DNA of 64,000 nt from Verrucomicrobiota bacterium (GTDB lineage Bacteria; Verrucomicrobiota; Verrucomicrobiia; Limisphaerales; JADJPG01), in assembly GCA_016713365.1 (NCBI GenBank), contig JADJPG010000031.1, forward strand, positions 17,872 to 81,871. The letters run 5' to 3'. The first letter of the stretch is position 1; the number at the start of each line of letters is the position of its first letter. Shown piece by piece: positions 1 through 9,413 of this stretch. A program made the position numbers and the translations under genes. The notes beneath the pieces are model-generated. The model ran no database searches. It was not told the origin of the DNA and was given only the letters and a program-made list of their open reading frames with translations.

Positions 1-16
1 TTCGCGTGGATTCCAA

Positions 17-1153
17 ATGAGCACTCGTTCCTCCTCCGCACGCGTGAAGCCCGCCTCGGTGATTCGCCCGCTCGTTCACGATCTGCACGCCTACGTTCCC
101 GGCGAACAGCCAAAGATAAAAGGGCTCATCAAGCTCAACACGAACGAGAATCCCTATCCGCCGTCGCCGAAGGTTCTCGCCGCGACGAAGGCCGCCGTGG
201 ATGGACGGCTCCGTCTCTACCCGAACCCGGCCGCGCAGGCGCTGCGCGAGAAGCTGGCGAAACTTCACCGTTGCGCGCCGGAGAACATCATCATCGGCAA
301 TGGCTCCGACGAATTGCTCGCGCTGGCGACGCGGACGTTCGTGGAGCCCGCCGCCGCCGTGCGTTCCTCCCGCACCGAGCAATCGCGTAGCACCATCCAA
401 TATTTCACCCCGAGCTATTCGCTCTATCCCGTGCTCGCCGCCATTCACGGCGCACGCACCAACGCCGTCCGGCTCAACAGCGAGTTCGCGATTCCCTCGC
501 TCGAAGTGCTGCGCAAGTCGAAGGCGTGGGACTTCAACGCTGCGCTCACGCTCGTCACTACACCGAATGCGCCGAGCGGACGCGCCTTTACCACCACTGA
601 ACTCGACGCGCTCTGCCGTGAACATCGCGGCGTGGTCATCCTCGATGAAGCCTACGTCGATTTCGCAGAGGAGAACGCGCTCGCACTCGCGCTGAAGCAT
701 CCGCATGTGCTGATCTCACGCACGTTTTCTAAGGCTTACTCGCTCTGCTTCCAACGTGTCGGCTACTTCGTCGGCCATCCGGAACTGATCGCCGCGCTGG
801 ACAAGTTGCGCGACAGCTACAACGTCAATGGCCTCGGCCAGATTGCCGCGCTCGCGACGCTCGACGATCTGCCGTACTACCGGACGAACTTCCGTCGAAT
901 CAAAGCCACGCGCGCCCGCCTGACCAGTTCTCTGGCGCAACTCGGCTTTTCCGTGCTGCCGAGCCAGACGAACTTCATTCTCGCCCGCCCGCCGAAGTTC
1001 GCCGCGAGGGAATGGCTGGAGAAGCTGCGCGCCCGGAAGATTCTCGTGCGCTGGTTTTCCTATCCCGAGGTGAAGGACTACATCCGCATCACCATCGGCA
1101 CCGACGCGGAAGCCGACGCCCTCCTACGCGCGGCAAAAAAAATCCTCGCCTGA
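17..1153 (+). CDS. hisC: Histidinol-phosphate aminotransferase
   Basis: This 378-residue PLP enzyme of aminotransferase class I/II converts imidazole-acetol phosphate and glutamate to histidinol phosphate in histidine biosynthesis, in the cytoplasm. The N-terminal LNTNENPYPPSP motif is typical of HisC. The VILDEAYVDF motif holds the PLP-binding Asp and Tyr, and the PLP lysine is about K239 in SRTFSKAYSL. GYFVGHPELI and the C-terminal YIRITIGT with its substrate-binding Arg complete the family pattern. Length is normal and the ATG lies only 16 bases from the window edge, so upstream operon partners cannot be seen. The last codons overlap a hairpin that seems to be the terminator of the convergent gene. 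No other his genes are visible, so assignment rests on motifs; a related aromatic or cobalamin-pathway aminotransferase is less likely. Confidence 0.93.
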   Translation: MSTRSSSARVKPASVIRPLVHDLHAYVPGEQPKIKGLIKLNTNENPYPPSPKVLAATKAAVDGRLRLYPNPAAQALREKLAKLHRCAPENIIIGNGSDELLALATRTFVEPAAAVRSSRTEQSRSTIQYFTPSYSLYPVLAAIHGARTNAVRLNSEFAIPSLEVLRKSKAWDFNAALTLVTTPNAPSGRAFTTTELDALCREHRGVVILDEAYVDFAEENALALALKHPHVLISRTFSKAYSLCFQRVGYFVGHPELIAALDKLRDSYNVNGLGQIAALATLDDLPYYRTNFRRIKATRARLTSSLAQLGFSVLPSQTNFILARPPKFAAREWLEKLRARKILVRWFSYPEVKDYIRITIGTDAEADALLRAAKKILA

Positions 1154-1166
1154 TTTCTCAGGCGAG
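1135..1166 (-). terminator. Rho-independent terminator of the PEP-hydrolase-like gene
   Basis: A perfect 9-bp stem (1145-1153 with 1158-1166, loop TTTC) is followed on the minus strand by eight T residues (1135-1142 read in reverse). It sits just downstream of the minus-strand gene ending at 1196 and lies inside the last codons of hisC, including its stop codon. Confidence 0.8.
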
Positions 1167-1195
1167 AACGAGAGATTCAATTCGGGCGATTCCGC

Positions 1196-2086
1196 TTACT
1201 TCTTGGCGAAGGGCTTCAAAGCCGACTTCTGCACGGGAATCTTTTTGAACTTCTGTGTGAGCTTCGTGAGCGAATCCTCGACCGCGAGCCGCTCAAGACT
1301 CGACGCGCCGACGAAACCGACGCAGTCCGTGTGCTGGTTGATATAAGCCGCGTCTTCCGGTGTGCAGATCGGTCCGCCGTGCGAGAGGAAGATGATGTCC
1401 TTCCGCACCTTCTTAGCGCCATCGATGATCGACTGCGTGCGCTTCACGGCGTCGTCCATCGTGCAGACCGCGCCTTGCACGCCGATGCTGCCGCCGACCG
1501 TCGTTCCGACGTGGGCGATGATGGCGTCCGCACCGGCTTCCGCCATCGCCTTGGCTTCGTCCGCAGTAGCAACGTAAACGACGGTGAACAAATCCATCTT
1601 CCGGGCGAGAGCGACCATCTCGAACTCCTGCTTCACGCTCATGCCCGTCTCTTCGAGCACGCGGCGGAAGAGTCCGTCCACGATGGTGTGCGTTGGGAAG
1701 TTGTTCACGCCACTGAATCCCATGTCCTTCACCTGCTTCAGCCAGTGCCACATGCGCCGGCGCGGATCAGTGGCATGCACGCCGCAAATCACCGGAATCT
1801 CTTCGACGACCGGCAAGACTTCGTGTTCGCCGATCTCCATCGCGATCGCGTTGGCGTCACCGTAGGCCATCAAGCCGCACGTCGAGCCGCGGCCGGCCAT
1901 GCGGAAACGACCGGAGTTATAGATGATGATGAGGTCCGCGCCGCCCTTTTCGATAAACTTGGCGCTGATGCCCGTGCCGGCGCCGGCCGCGATGATCGGC
2001 TGGCCCTTCTTCAACTGCGCGCGGAGACGATCAACAACTTCCTTGCGGGTGTAGGGATTTCCTTTTCCGGTCCAGGGGTTTGGCAT
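1196..2086 (-). CDS. Phosphoenolpyruvate hydrolase-like TIM-barrel protein
   Basis: This 296-residue protein matches the PEP hydrolase/TIM-barrel signal-transduction family (PF09370 as remembered). Visible family features are the N-terminal PIIAAGAGTGISAKFIEKGG stretch, the GADLIIIYNSGRFR segment, the VICGVHATDPRR motif, the NFPTHTIVDG loop, and near the C-terminus IIFLSHGGPICTPEDA. Length is typical. In many bacteria and fungi this protein is encoded beside, or fused to, a Tm-1/UPF0261 protein; that partner is not next to it here. The gene is convergent with hisC and ends in its own hairpin terminator. Its physiological substrate is not established, so the name describes fold and family rather than a proven reaction. 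Confidence 0.85.
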   Translation of the reverse strand: MPNPWTGKGNPYTRKEVVDRLRAQLKKGQPIIAAGAGTGISAKFIEKGGADLIIIYNSGRFRMAGRGSTCGLMAYGDANAIAMEIGEHEVLPVVEEIPVICGVHATDPRRRMWHWLKQVKDMGFSGVNNFPTHTIVDGLFRRVLEETGMSVKQEFEMVALARKMDLFTVVYVATADEAKAMAEAGADAIIAHVGTTVGGSIGVQGAVCTMDDAVKRTQSIIDGAKKVRKDIIFLSHGGPICTPEDAAYINQHTDCVGFVGASSLERLAVEDSLTKLTQKFKKIPVQKSALKPFAKK

Positions 2087-2294
2087 GGTGACAAATTGTT
2101 TTGGTTTAGTTGGGCATCAAGACGTTCTTGAATCGCATGGATTCTGGGCCAGCGAAGACCCGAAAATCAACTGTCGAAACAACCGGATTGATTCATCTCG
2201 GCGCTTGGTTCTTAACCGCCCGTCGGTTACCGTCGATTGTTTCCTAAACTCACGATCCTGAGTCGCCGGCTCACGATCCATCGCTGTAACTGAC

Positions 2295-5200
2295 ATGAAG
2301 TATTGTCCTGCTCACCTCGTCGTCCTCGCGCTCCTCTGCACACTCGTCGCGACATCGCTGCCGCTGCGCGCCGCCGATGACGTCGTCATCTCCGAGTTCG
2401 CCGCCAGCAATTCGAACGGCCTGCGCGACGAGGACGGCGCTTACTCCGACTGGATCGAAGTCTTCAACGCCGGCACCAACGCAGTGAACCTCGCGGGCTG
2501 GGGACTCAGCGACAGCTCAGGGGACCGCTTCAAGTGGCAGTTCCCCAGCACCAATCTCTCGGCCGGCAGTTTCCTGACCGTGTTCGCCTCCGGCAAAGAC
2601 CGCCGGATAGCCGGCGCACCGCTGCACGCAAACTTCCAGCTCAGCGCGAGCGGAGAGTTCCTCGCGCTCACGCGTCCGGATGGCACATCGACGACCGAGC
2701 TCGATCCGTATCCTGAACAGTTCGCGAATATCAGTTACGGCGTCGGTCAAAACCTCCAGGTCACATTGTTGGTCTCGAACTCGTCGCCCGCCCGCGTCTT
2801 CCTGCCCACGGCGGACATCGGCCTCAGCTGGATCTCGAACAACTTTTCCGATGCCAGCTGGATCGCCGCGACAAACGGCATCGGCTACCAGAACTACATC
2901 TCCGGATTCGCCGTCCGGAACATCCGCGCGAACATCGGCGTGTGCGATCTCGCCACTGCGGAATCCGTGGCCGTCACTCCATCCCAGCAAGCGGCCATCT
3001 TCACCGCGAACCCGGCGACGATTAATTACGAGAACACCGGCGGCGGCGCGAACTTCCTCGGCGATCTCACCTTCCCCGGGCTGACCCTCGGCGTGGACGC
3101 GGACAACTTCGTCACCGAAGCCACCGGCATCATTACGATTCCCACTTCGGGCAGCTGGACGTTTGGCGTGAACAGCGATGACGGCTTCACCTGCTCGATC
3201 GGTGTGAACACGTTTTCGTATCCGACTCCGCGCGGCCCCGGCGACACCTTCGCCACGTTCAACCTGGCGGCTGGCGACTATCCCGTGCGCCTGCTCTTCT
3301 ACGAATGCGGCGGTGGATCCGAAGTCGAGTTCTTCGCGGCCTCGGGCGTCCACAGCGGGTTCAATGCGAACTTCCGGCTCGTCGGCAACACGGCGGGGGG
3401 CGGGCTCGCGGTGAAATCGCTTCCCGGCAACAGCACGAGTGGAAACTTCCGTCCGCTCATCGCCACCGACGTGCAGACGAACATGCTGAACAAGACGCGC
3501 TCGGCCTACATTCGCCTGCCCTTCAACGTGCCCAATCCCGCGACCTTCAGCGCGCTCCGCTTGAAGATGAAATACGACGACGGCTTCGTCGCGTATCTGA
3601 ACGGCGTGGAAGTCGCGCACCGGAACGTGCCCGCTTCCGTCGCGTGGAATTCCTCCGCCAGTTCGAATCGCTCCAACGAACTCGCACTCGCGTTTGAGGA
3701 CATCGATCTGCCCGGCGCCGCCAGTCTGCTTCTCACCGGCGACAACGTCCTCGCCATCCACGGCCTGAACGACACCACGACCAGCACGGAATTTCTGCAA
3801 CTCGTGGAGTTCGGTGAGTATCGCGTGACCGGCCTGACTAATCACTACTTCAGCACGCCTTCGCCGGGCGCGGTGAACGGCAACGGCTTCTTCGCGTTCG
3901 TCAAGAATCTGAAGTTCACGCCTGGACGCGGCTGGTTCGACACCACCAACTTCACCGTCACGATCACCAGCGCGACGCCCGGTGTCACCATTCGCTACAC
4001 GACGAACGGCACCGCACCGACCACGACGAGTGGATTGATCTACACGAGCGCCGGCATTCCGATTGGCGGCACCACGCTGCTGCGAGCCATCGGCTATCGC
4101 AGTGGATTTGAGCCGACAGAAGTCGAGACGCACTCGTATCTCTTCCTGAACCAGATTCAGGCGCAGAGCACGAACGTGAATTGGATCGGCGGCAGCTCGG
4201 AGAATTACACGCTCGCGCCGAGCATCACCCAGAGCGCGCTCTACGGCCCGACCTTCAAGAGCGATTTGATGAGCATTCCCACGCTCAGCATCGTCGCCGC
4301 GCGCGACGACATCTTCGGCCCAAGCGGCTTCTGGTCGAATCCGCAGGCGGAAGGCGTCGCGTGGGAACGCGCCTGCTCGCTCGAATACATGCGCCCCGAT
4401 GGCGAGGACGGATTCCATCTCAACGCCGGCATTCGCATCCAAGGCGGCGCCAGTCGCAGCCTTGTGCCGAAGCACGGCATGCGCGTGCTCTTCAAAAACA
4501 TCTACGGCAACGGCAAGCTGAAGTATCCGCTCTATCCCGATTCACCCGTGCAGGAATTCGACACGCTCACGCTTCACGCCACGTTCAACGATCACTGGCT
4601 CTGGGGCGGGCAAGCAGCGCAGATGATTCGCGACCAATGGTGCCGCGACACGCAGAACGCCATGGGCGGCTTCGGCCCGCACGGCACCTACGCGCACGTG
4701 TACCTCAACGGCATCTACTGGGGCGTTTACAACATCGGCGAGAAAGGCGACGGCAGCTACGCGGCCAGCTATCTCGGCGGCGAGAAGGAGGAATACGACG
4801 CCTTCAACTCGGACGAAAACATCGACGGCAATACCATCGCTTGGAACACCATGTTCAGTCTCGCTGATGCTGGCATCACCAACGACACCGCCTACACGAA
4901 CATCAGCCAGTATTTGAACATCCCGAACTTCATCGACTACATGCTGGTGAACTTCTACGCCGCGAACACCGACTGGCCGTGGCACAACTGGAACGCTGCG
5001 CGCCGTCGCGTGCCGGGCGCGGGATTCCATTTCTTCTCGTGGGACGCGGAATGGACCTTCGGCATCGGCAACGACGTGAACTCCGATCGCACTGGCCTTG
5101 GCGATGGTTCGCCCGGACGACTCTATGCCGCGTTGCGCGCCCACCCTGAATTTCGTCGGCTGTTCGGTGACCACGCCCAGAAGCATCTGCTCAATGGGGG

Positions 5201-8200
5201 CGTTCTCACTCCCGCTGCCGCCGATGCGCGCTGGATGAAACGTGCCGCGGAGATCGATCGGGCCATTGTTCCCGAATCCGCGCGCTGGGGTAACGGCAAC
5301 ACCCGCCAGACCTGGCTCACCGCGCAGTCCAGCGTTCGGTCCTGGTTCCCACAACGCTCGTCCATCCTGCTCAACCAACTGCGAAACGCCGGACTCTATC
5401 CACAGCTCAACGCGCCAGGCTTCTCGCAACTCGGCGGATTGGTTCCGCCGAACTACTCGCTCGCACTCACAAACCCCAACGCAGCCGGAACGATCTACTT
5501 CACGCTGGATGGTTCCGATCCGCGGCTCTGGGGCGGAGCAGTCGCCGCTTCCGCGCGAGCCTACACCGGGGCGCTCACGCTCACCAACGCCGCGTTCATC
5601 CGGGCCCGCGTTCGCAACGGCACCGACTGGAGCGCGCTCATCGAAGCGACCTTCTACGTCGTGCAGGATTTCGCCGGGCTCACCGTCACTGAGATCATGT
5701 ATCGCCCGCTGCCGCTCACGCCGTTCGGTAGCGACGACCTGGAGTTCATCGAGTTGAAGAACACCGGCACCAACACGCTCGACCTGAGCGGACTGCAGTT
5801 CACCTCCGGCATCACGTTCAGCTTCACCAACGGCACACGTCTCGCACCCGGCGCGTTCCTCGTGCTGGCGTCCTCGAGCAGTGGAATGGCGTTGCGCTAT
5901 CCGGGCGTGGCCGTGAACGGCCTCTTCACTGGCAAGCTCGACAACAACGGCGAGAAACTCACGCTCGCCCACGTACTCGGCACGAACGTCTTCAGCTTCG
6001 CCTACAACAACTCCGTGCCCTGGCCGATCACGCCGGACGGCTACGGCTTCTCTCTCGTGCGGGCGAACGTGAGCGGCGATCCCGATGCGTCATCGAGCTG
6101 GCGACCCAGTTCGGCGCTCGGCGGTTCACCGGGCGCGGATGATCCGGTGTCGAGCATCGCACCCATCGTCATCAACGAGATCCTGACGCACACCGATCTC
6201 CCGCAGCTCGACGCGATCGAGCTGTTCAATCCCACGACCACGACCGTCAACCTCACCGGTTGGTTTCTCAGCGACGACGCGGCGCAGCCGAAGAAGTTCC
6301 GGATTCCCAGCGGCAGCGTCATCGCCGCCGGCGGATACGCGGTGTTCACTGAATCACAGTTCAACGCGCAGCCGGGTGTTCCGCCGAGCTTCGCGCTGAG
6401 TTCCCTCGGCGAATCGCTCTACCTCTTCAGCGGCGACGCGAACACGAATCTCACCGGCTACAGCCACAGCTTCGACTACGGCGCGGCGGCGAACGGCGTG
6501 AGCTTCGGACGCTACATCGTCAGCACCGGCAGCGAAGACTGGCCGGCGATGACCGGTGTCACGCTCAATGCCGCGAACGCCGCGCCGCGCATCGGCCCCG
6601 TCGTCCTCAATGAAGTGATGTATCATCCCGCGCCCGGCTACGACGAGTTCGTCGAGCTCTACAATTCCAGCGGCGCAACCGTCGCGCTCTACGATCCGGC
6701 GTATCCCACGAACGGCTGGCGGTTGAGCGGCCTCGGTTATTCGTTCTCGAACAACATCACCCTCGGCGCCGGCCAATACCTGTTGCTGGTGAACACCGAC
6801 CCTGCATCGTTCCGCGTGAAGTACAGCGTGCCGGTTTCGGTCCAGATTCTTGGTCCGTACGCCGGCAACCTGCAGGACAGCGGCGAGCGTTTGAAACTGG
6901 AACGCCCCGATGCTCCGGAGCTCAGCACGAACGGCAGCATCACGATTCCCTACATCGTCGTGGACGAAGTGCGCTACAACGACAAGCTCCCGTGGCCACC
7001 CGGCGCGGACGGCGATGGACCGTCCATTCAGCGCACCACGCCCCTGGCCTACGGCAACGAGCCGACCAACTGGTTCGCCAGCGGCATCACGCCCGGCGCG
7101 GCGAATGTGTTCAACCAGGCGCCAGTCGTCACACTCACCGCGCCCGCCGATGGAGCGAGCTTCTCCGTTCCCGTCGACGTGTCGCTCAGCGCGACCGCAT
7201 CGGATTCGGACGGCAGCATCGCGCGCGTCGAGTTTTACGCCGGCGACGTCCTGCTCGGCATCGCCACCACCGCACCGTTCAACTTCACCTGGTCGAATGC
7301 CCCCGTTGGCCCGCACACACTCATCGCCAAGGCGCGTGACAACGGACTCGCAGTGGCTCCGAGCGCGCCGGTGACGATCACAGTCAACCCGCCGCCCGTC
7401 GGCAGCGGCATCGGTTTGCGCGGCGATTACTTCGACAACGCGGATTTCACCGGCACGCGCGTGCGCCGAATCGATCCGGTCGTGGACTTCGATTGGGGCA
7501 GCGGCCAGCCGGACGCGTCCATCGGCGCCGATTCCTTCAGCGTGCGCTGGACCGGCCAGGTACAGCCGCGCTTCAGCGAAGCCTACACCTTCTACGTCGT
7601 GGGTGATGACGGCGTGCGGCTGTGGGTGAACAATCAATTGCTCGTCGATCGCTGGATTGATCAAGGGCCGACCGAGTATTCGGGCATCATCCAACTGCAG
7701 GCCGGAAACCTCTACGACATCCGCTTCGAGTATTACGAGAACGGCGGCGGCGCAGCGGCGCGATTGCTCTGGTCGTCGCCTTCGGTAACGAAGGAAGTCA
7801 TTCTCTCCGCACAACTCTATCCGCCCGCATCCTCGAACCTCCCGCCCATCGTCACACTCACCAGTCCCGCGACCGGCGCGGTCTTCGTGGCGACCTCCAC
7901 GATCACCCTGGCCGCAGACGCCACAGATCCGGACGGCACGATCTTCAAGGTCGAGTTCTTCAACGGCACCGCGAAGCTCGGCGAAGACGCGGGCAGCCCG
8001 TTCAGTTTCGATTGGGCGAACGTCCCGGCGGGCAATCACACGCTGCGCGCGATCGGCACCGATGACAGCGGAATCATCCGCACCAGTGCACCGGTGAACA
8101 TTTCCGTGGTCGCCGGCTTCACCCGGAATCTGACGCTCATCAGCACCGGCGCCATCTGGCGATATCGTGACACAGGCGAGAACCTGCAGAGCGCATGGAC

Positions 8201-9278
8201 TGCCATCCCGTACAACGACACCGGCTGGAGCAATGGTCCTGCACAACTCGGTTACGGCGATGGCGATGAACGTACGGTGGTCAGCTTCGGCCCGAACAGC
8301 GGCGCGAAGTACATCACCACGTATTTCCGGAACAGCTTCGTCGTCGATGACCCGGCGGCGTTCAGCAGCTTGAACCTGCGCCTGCTGCGCGATGACGGCG
8401 CTGTCGTTTACCTGAATGGTTCGGAGATCTACCGCAACAACATGCCCGGCGGTCCCATCGACTATCTCACAACCGCGTCCGGCAGCGTTCCGGACGAAAC
8501 GACCTTCTACTCCAGCCCGGTGAATCCGGGTTACCTCGTTCCCGGCACGAACGTCATCGCCGTGGAAATGCATCAGGCGGGCGGCACGAGCAGCGACCTC
8601 AGCTTCGACTTCGAACTGACCGGCGTGCAGAACTTCCTCGCGCCGACCATCGTGACGCAGCCTGAAAGTCAGTCCGCCGCCGGCGGCAGCACCGTTTCAT
8701 TCGGCGTCGTCGCGAACGGCACCGCACCGCTCCGTTATCAATGGCGGCTCAACGGCACCGCGTTACCCGGGGCGACGAATTCCGGCTTCAGCATCGCCAG
8801 CGCCCAAGCGGGCGACGCCGGGAATTACACCGTGGTCATCACGAACATCGCGGGCGCAGTGACCAGTGTCGTCGCGACGCTCACCATCTCCACGGACGAC
8901 TCAGACGGCGACGGCATGCCCGACGTGTGGGAGGAAACTTACGGTCTAAAGAAGCTCGTCAACGACGCCAATCTAGACGCCGATGGCGACGGCTTGAGCA
9001 ATCTCGCGGAGTTTACCGCCGGCACCAATCCGCAAGATGCTGCCAGTGCGCTACGCGTTGAAGAGATCACCGCTGCGGGCAGTGCACGGATGCTGAGTTT
9101 CAACGCCGTATCCAATCGCACCTACTCCGTGCTGTTCCGTGATGACGTCGCGGCGACAGGCTGGTCCAAGCTCATCGATGTGCCCGCCCGAACCACCAAC
9201 CGGCTCGAGCGCCTGACCGATTCGCAACCGCCCGGACCGACACGGTTCTACCGGCTGGTCACCCCGGCCCTGCCTTGA
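2295..9278 (+). CDS. Giant secreted multidomain protein with lamin-tail, CotH kinase, PA14 and Ig-like modules
   Basis: A 2327-residue exported protein. Residues 1-27 are a Sec signal peptide. Modules in approximate order: lamin-tail domain (27-140); PA14-like beta domain (230-360); carbohydrate-binding-like jelly roll (395-510); chitobiase-type C-terminal repeat (550-615, YTTNGTAPT); CotH kinase-like domain (650-1035); second chitobiase-type repeat (1054-1122, FTLDGSDPR); three more lamin-tail domains (about 1128-1265, 1288-1400, 1435-1595); Ig-like (1610-1698); PA14 (1705-1845); Ig-like (1850-1938); jelly roll (1942-2115); I-set-like Ig (2118-2200); DGDG calcium-type repeats (2200-2250); and a closing beta module ending FYRLVTP. 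In the CotH domain the usual WDLD motif reads WDAEW, so one acidic position is Glu. CotH proteins are atypical secreted kinases; whether this one is active is unknown. A surface or matrix protein is most likely. Confidence 0.85.
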   Translation: MKYCPAHLVVLALLCTLVATSLPLRAADDVVISEFAASNSNGLRDEDGAYSDWIEVFNAGTNAVNLAGWGLSDSSGDRFKWQFPSTNLSAGSFLTVFASGKDRRIAGAPLHANFQLSASGEFLALTRPDGTSTTELDPYPEQFANISYGVGQNLQVTLLVSNSSPARVFLPTADIGLSWISNNFSDASWIAATNGIGYQNYISGFAVRNIRANIGVCDLATAESVAVTPSQQAAIFTANPATINYENTGGGANFLGDLTFPGLTLGVDADNFVTEATGIITIPTSGSWTFGVNSDDGFTCSIGVNTFSYPTPRGPGDTFATFNLAAGDYPVRLLFYECGGGSEVEFFAASGVHSGFNANFRLVGNTAGGGLAVKSLPGNSTSGNFRPLIATDVQTNMLNKTRSAYIRLPFNVPNPATFSALRLKMKYDDGFVAYLNGVEVAHRNVPASVAWNSSASSNRSNELALAFEDIDLPGAASLLLTGDNVLAIHGLNDTTTSTEFLQLVEFGEYRVTGLTNHYFSTPSPGAVNGNGFFAFVKNLKFTPGRGWFDTTNFTVTITSATPGVTIRYTTNGTAPTTTSGLIYTSAGIPIGGTTLLRAIGYRSGFEPTEVETHSYLFLNQIQAQSTNVNWIGGSSENYTLAPSITQSALYGPTFKSDLMSIPTLSIVAARDDIFGPSGFWSNPQAEGVAWERACSLEYMRPDGEDGFHLNAGIRIQGGASRSLVPKHGMRVLFKNIYGNGKLKYPLYPDSPVQEFDTLTLHATFNDHWLWGGQAAQMIRDQWCRDTQNAMGGFGPHGTYAHVYLNGIYWGVYNIGEKGDGSYAASYLGGEKEEYDAFNSDENIDGNTIAWNTMFSLADAGITNDTAYTNISQYLNIPNFIDYMLVNFYAANTDWPWHNWNAARRRVPGAGFHFFSWDAEWTFGIGNDVNSDRTGLGDGSPGRLYAALRAHPEFRRLFGDHAQKHLLNGGVLTPAAADARWMKRAAEIDRAIVPESARWGNGNTRQTWLTAQSSVRSWFPQRSSILLNQLRNAGLYPQLNAPGFSQLGGLVPPNYSLALTNPNAAGTIYFTLDGSDPRLWGGAVAASARAYTGALTLTNAAFIRARVRNGTDWSALIEATFYVVQDFAGLTVTEIMYRPLPLTPFGSDDLEFIELKNTGTNTLDLSGLQFTSGITFSFTNGTRLAPGAFLVLASSSSGMALRYPGVAVNGLFTGKLDNNGEKLTLAHVLGTNVFSFAYNNSVPWPITPDGYGFSLVRANVSGDPDASSSWRPSSALGGSPGADDPVSSIAPIVINEILTHTDLPQLDAIELFNPTTTTVNLTGWFLSDDAAQPKKFRIPSGSVIAAGGYAVFTESQFNAQPGVPPSFALSSLGESLYLFSGDANTNLTGYSHSFDYGAAANGVSFGRYIVSTGSEDWPAMTGVTLNAANAAPRIGPVVLNEVMYHPAPGYDEFVELYNSSGATVALYDPAYPTNGWRLSGLGYSFSNNITLGAGQYLLLVNTDPASFRVKYSVPVSVQILGPYAGNLQDSGERLKLERPDAPELSTNGSITIPYIVVDEVRYNDKLPWPPGADGDGPSIQRTTPLAYGNEPTNWFASGITPGAANVFNQAPVVTLTAPADGASFSVPVDVSLSATASDSDGSIARVEFYAGDVLLGIATTAPFNFTWSNAPVGPHTLIAKARDNGLAVAPSAPVTITVNPPPVGSGIGLRGDYFDNADFTGTRVRRIDPVVDFDWGSGQPDASIGADSFSVRWTGQVQPRFSEAYTFYVVGDDGVRLWVNNQLLVDRWIDQGPTEYSGIIQLQAGNLYDIRFEYYENGGGAAARLLWSSPSVTKEVILSAQLYPPASSNLPPIVTLTSPATGAVFVATSTITLAADATDPDGTIFKVEFFNGTAKLGEDAGSPFSFDWANVPAGNHTLRAIGTDDSGIIRTSAPVNISVVAGFTRNLTLISTGAIWRYRDTGENLQSAWTAIPYNDTGWSNGPAQLGYGDGDERTVVSFGPNSGAKYITTYFRNSFVVDDPAAFSSLNLRLLRDDGAVVYLNGSEIYRNNMPGGPIDYLTTASGSVPDETTFYSSPVNPGYLVPGTNVIAVEMHQAGGTSSDLSFDFELTGVQNFLAPTIVTQPESQSAAGGSTVSFGVVANGTAPLRYQWRLNGTALPGATNSGFSIASAQAGDAGNYTVVITNIAGAVTSVVATLTISTDDSDGDGMPDVWEETYGLKKLVNDANLDADGDGLSNLAEFTAGTNPQDAASALRVEEITAAGSARMLSFNAVSNRTYSVLFRDDVAATGWSKLIDVPARTTNRLERLTDSQPPGPTRFYRLVTPALP

Positions 9279-9333
9279 GGCCAGAGGGCGCCAGTTGGCG
9301 CGGATCACTTGGTTTCCAGGCTGAACTCGGGAC

Positions 9334-9361
9334 TTGCAAACAAGCCGTTCTTGGCTAATTT
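9334..9361 (+). promoter_or_regulatory. Candidate sigma-70-type promoter for efp
   Basis: TTGCAA (9334-9339), a 16-base spacer and TAATTT (9356-9361) lie 52 bases before the efp start. Each box matches the consensus at four of six positions. This is a motif match only. Confidence 0.35.
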
Positions 9362-9413
9362 CCACGCTCCGCTGTTCCCGGATCAACCGGGCGGCGCTTG
9401 AGAACATCGATTT

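Noticed and set aside
6354..8573. 739-codon minus-strand frame opposite the giant secreted protein
   Set aside because: Antisense shadow of a gene with recognised domains; its Arg/Val/Glu-rich product resembles nothing.
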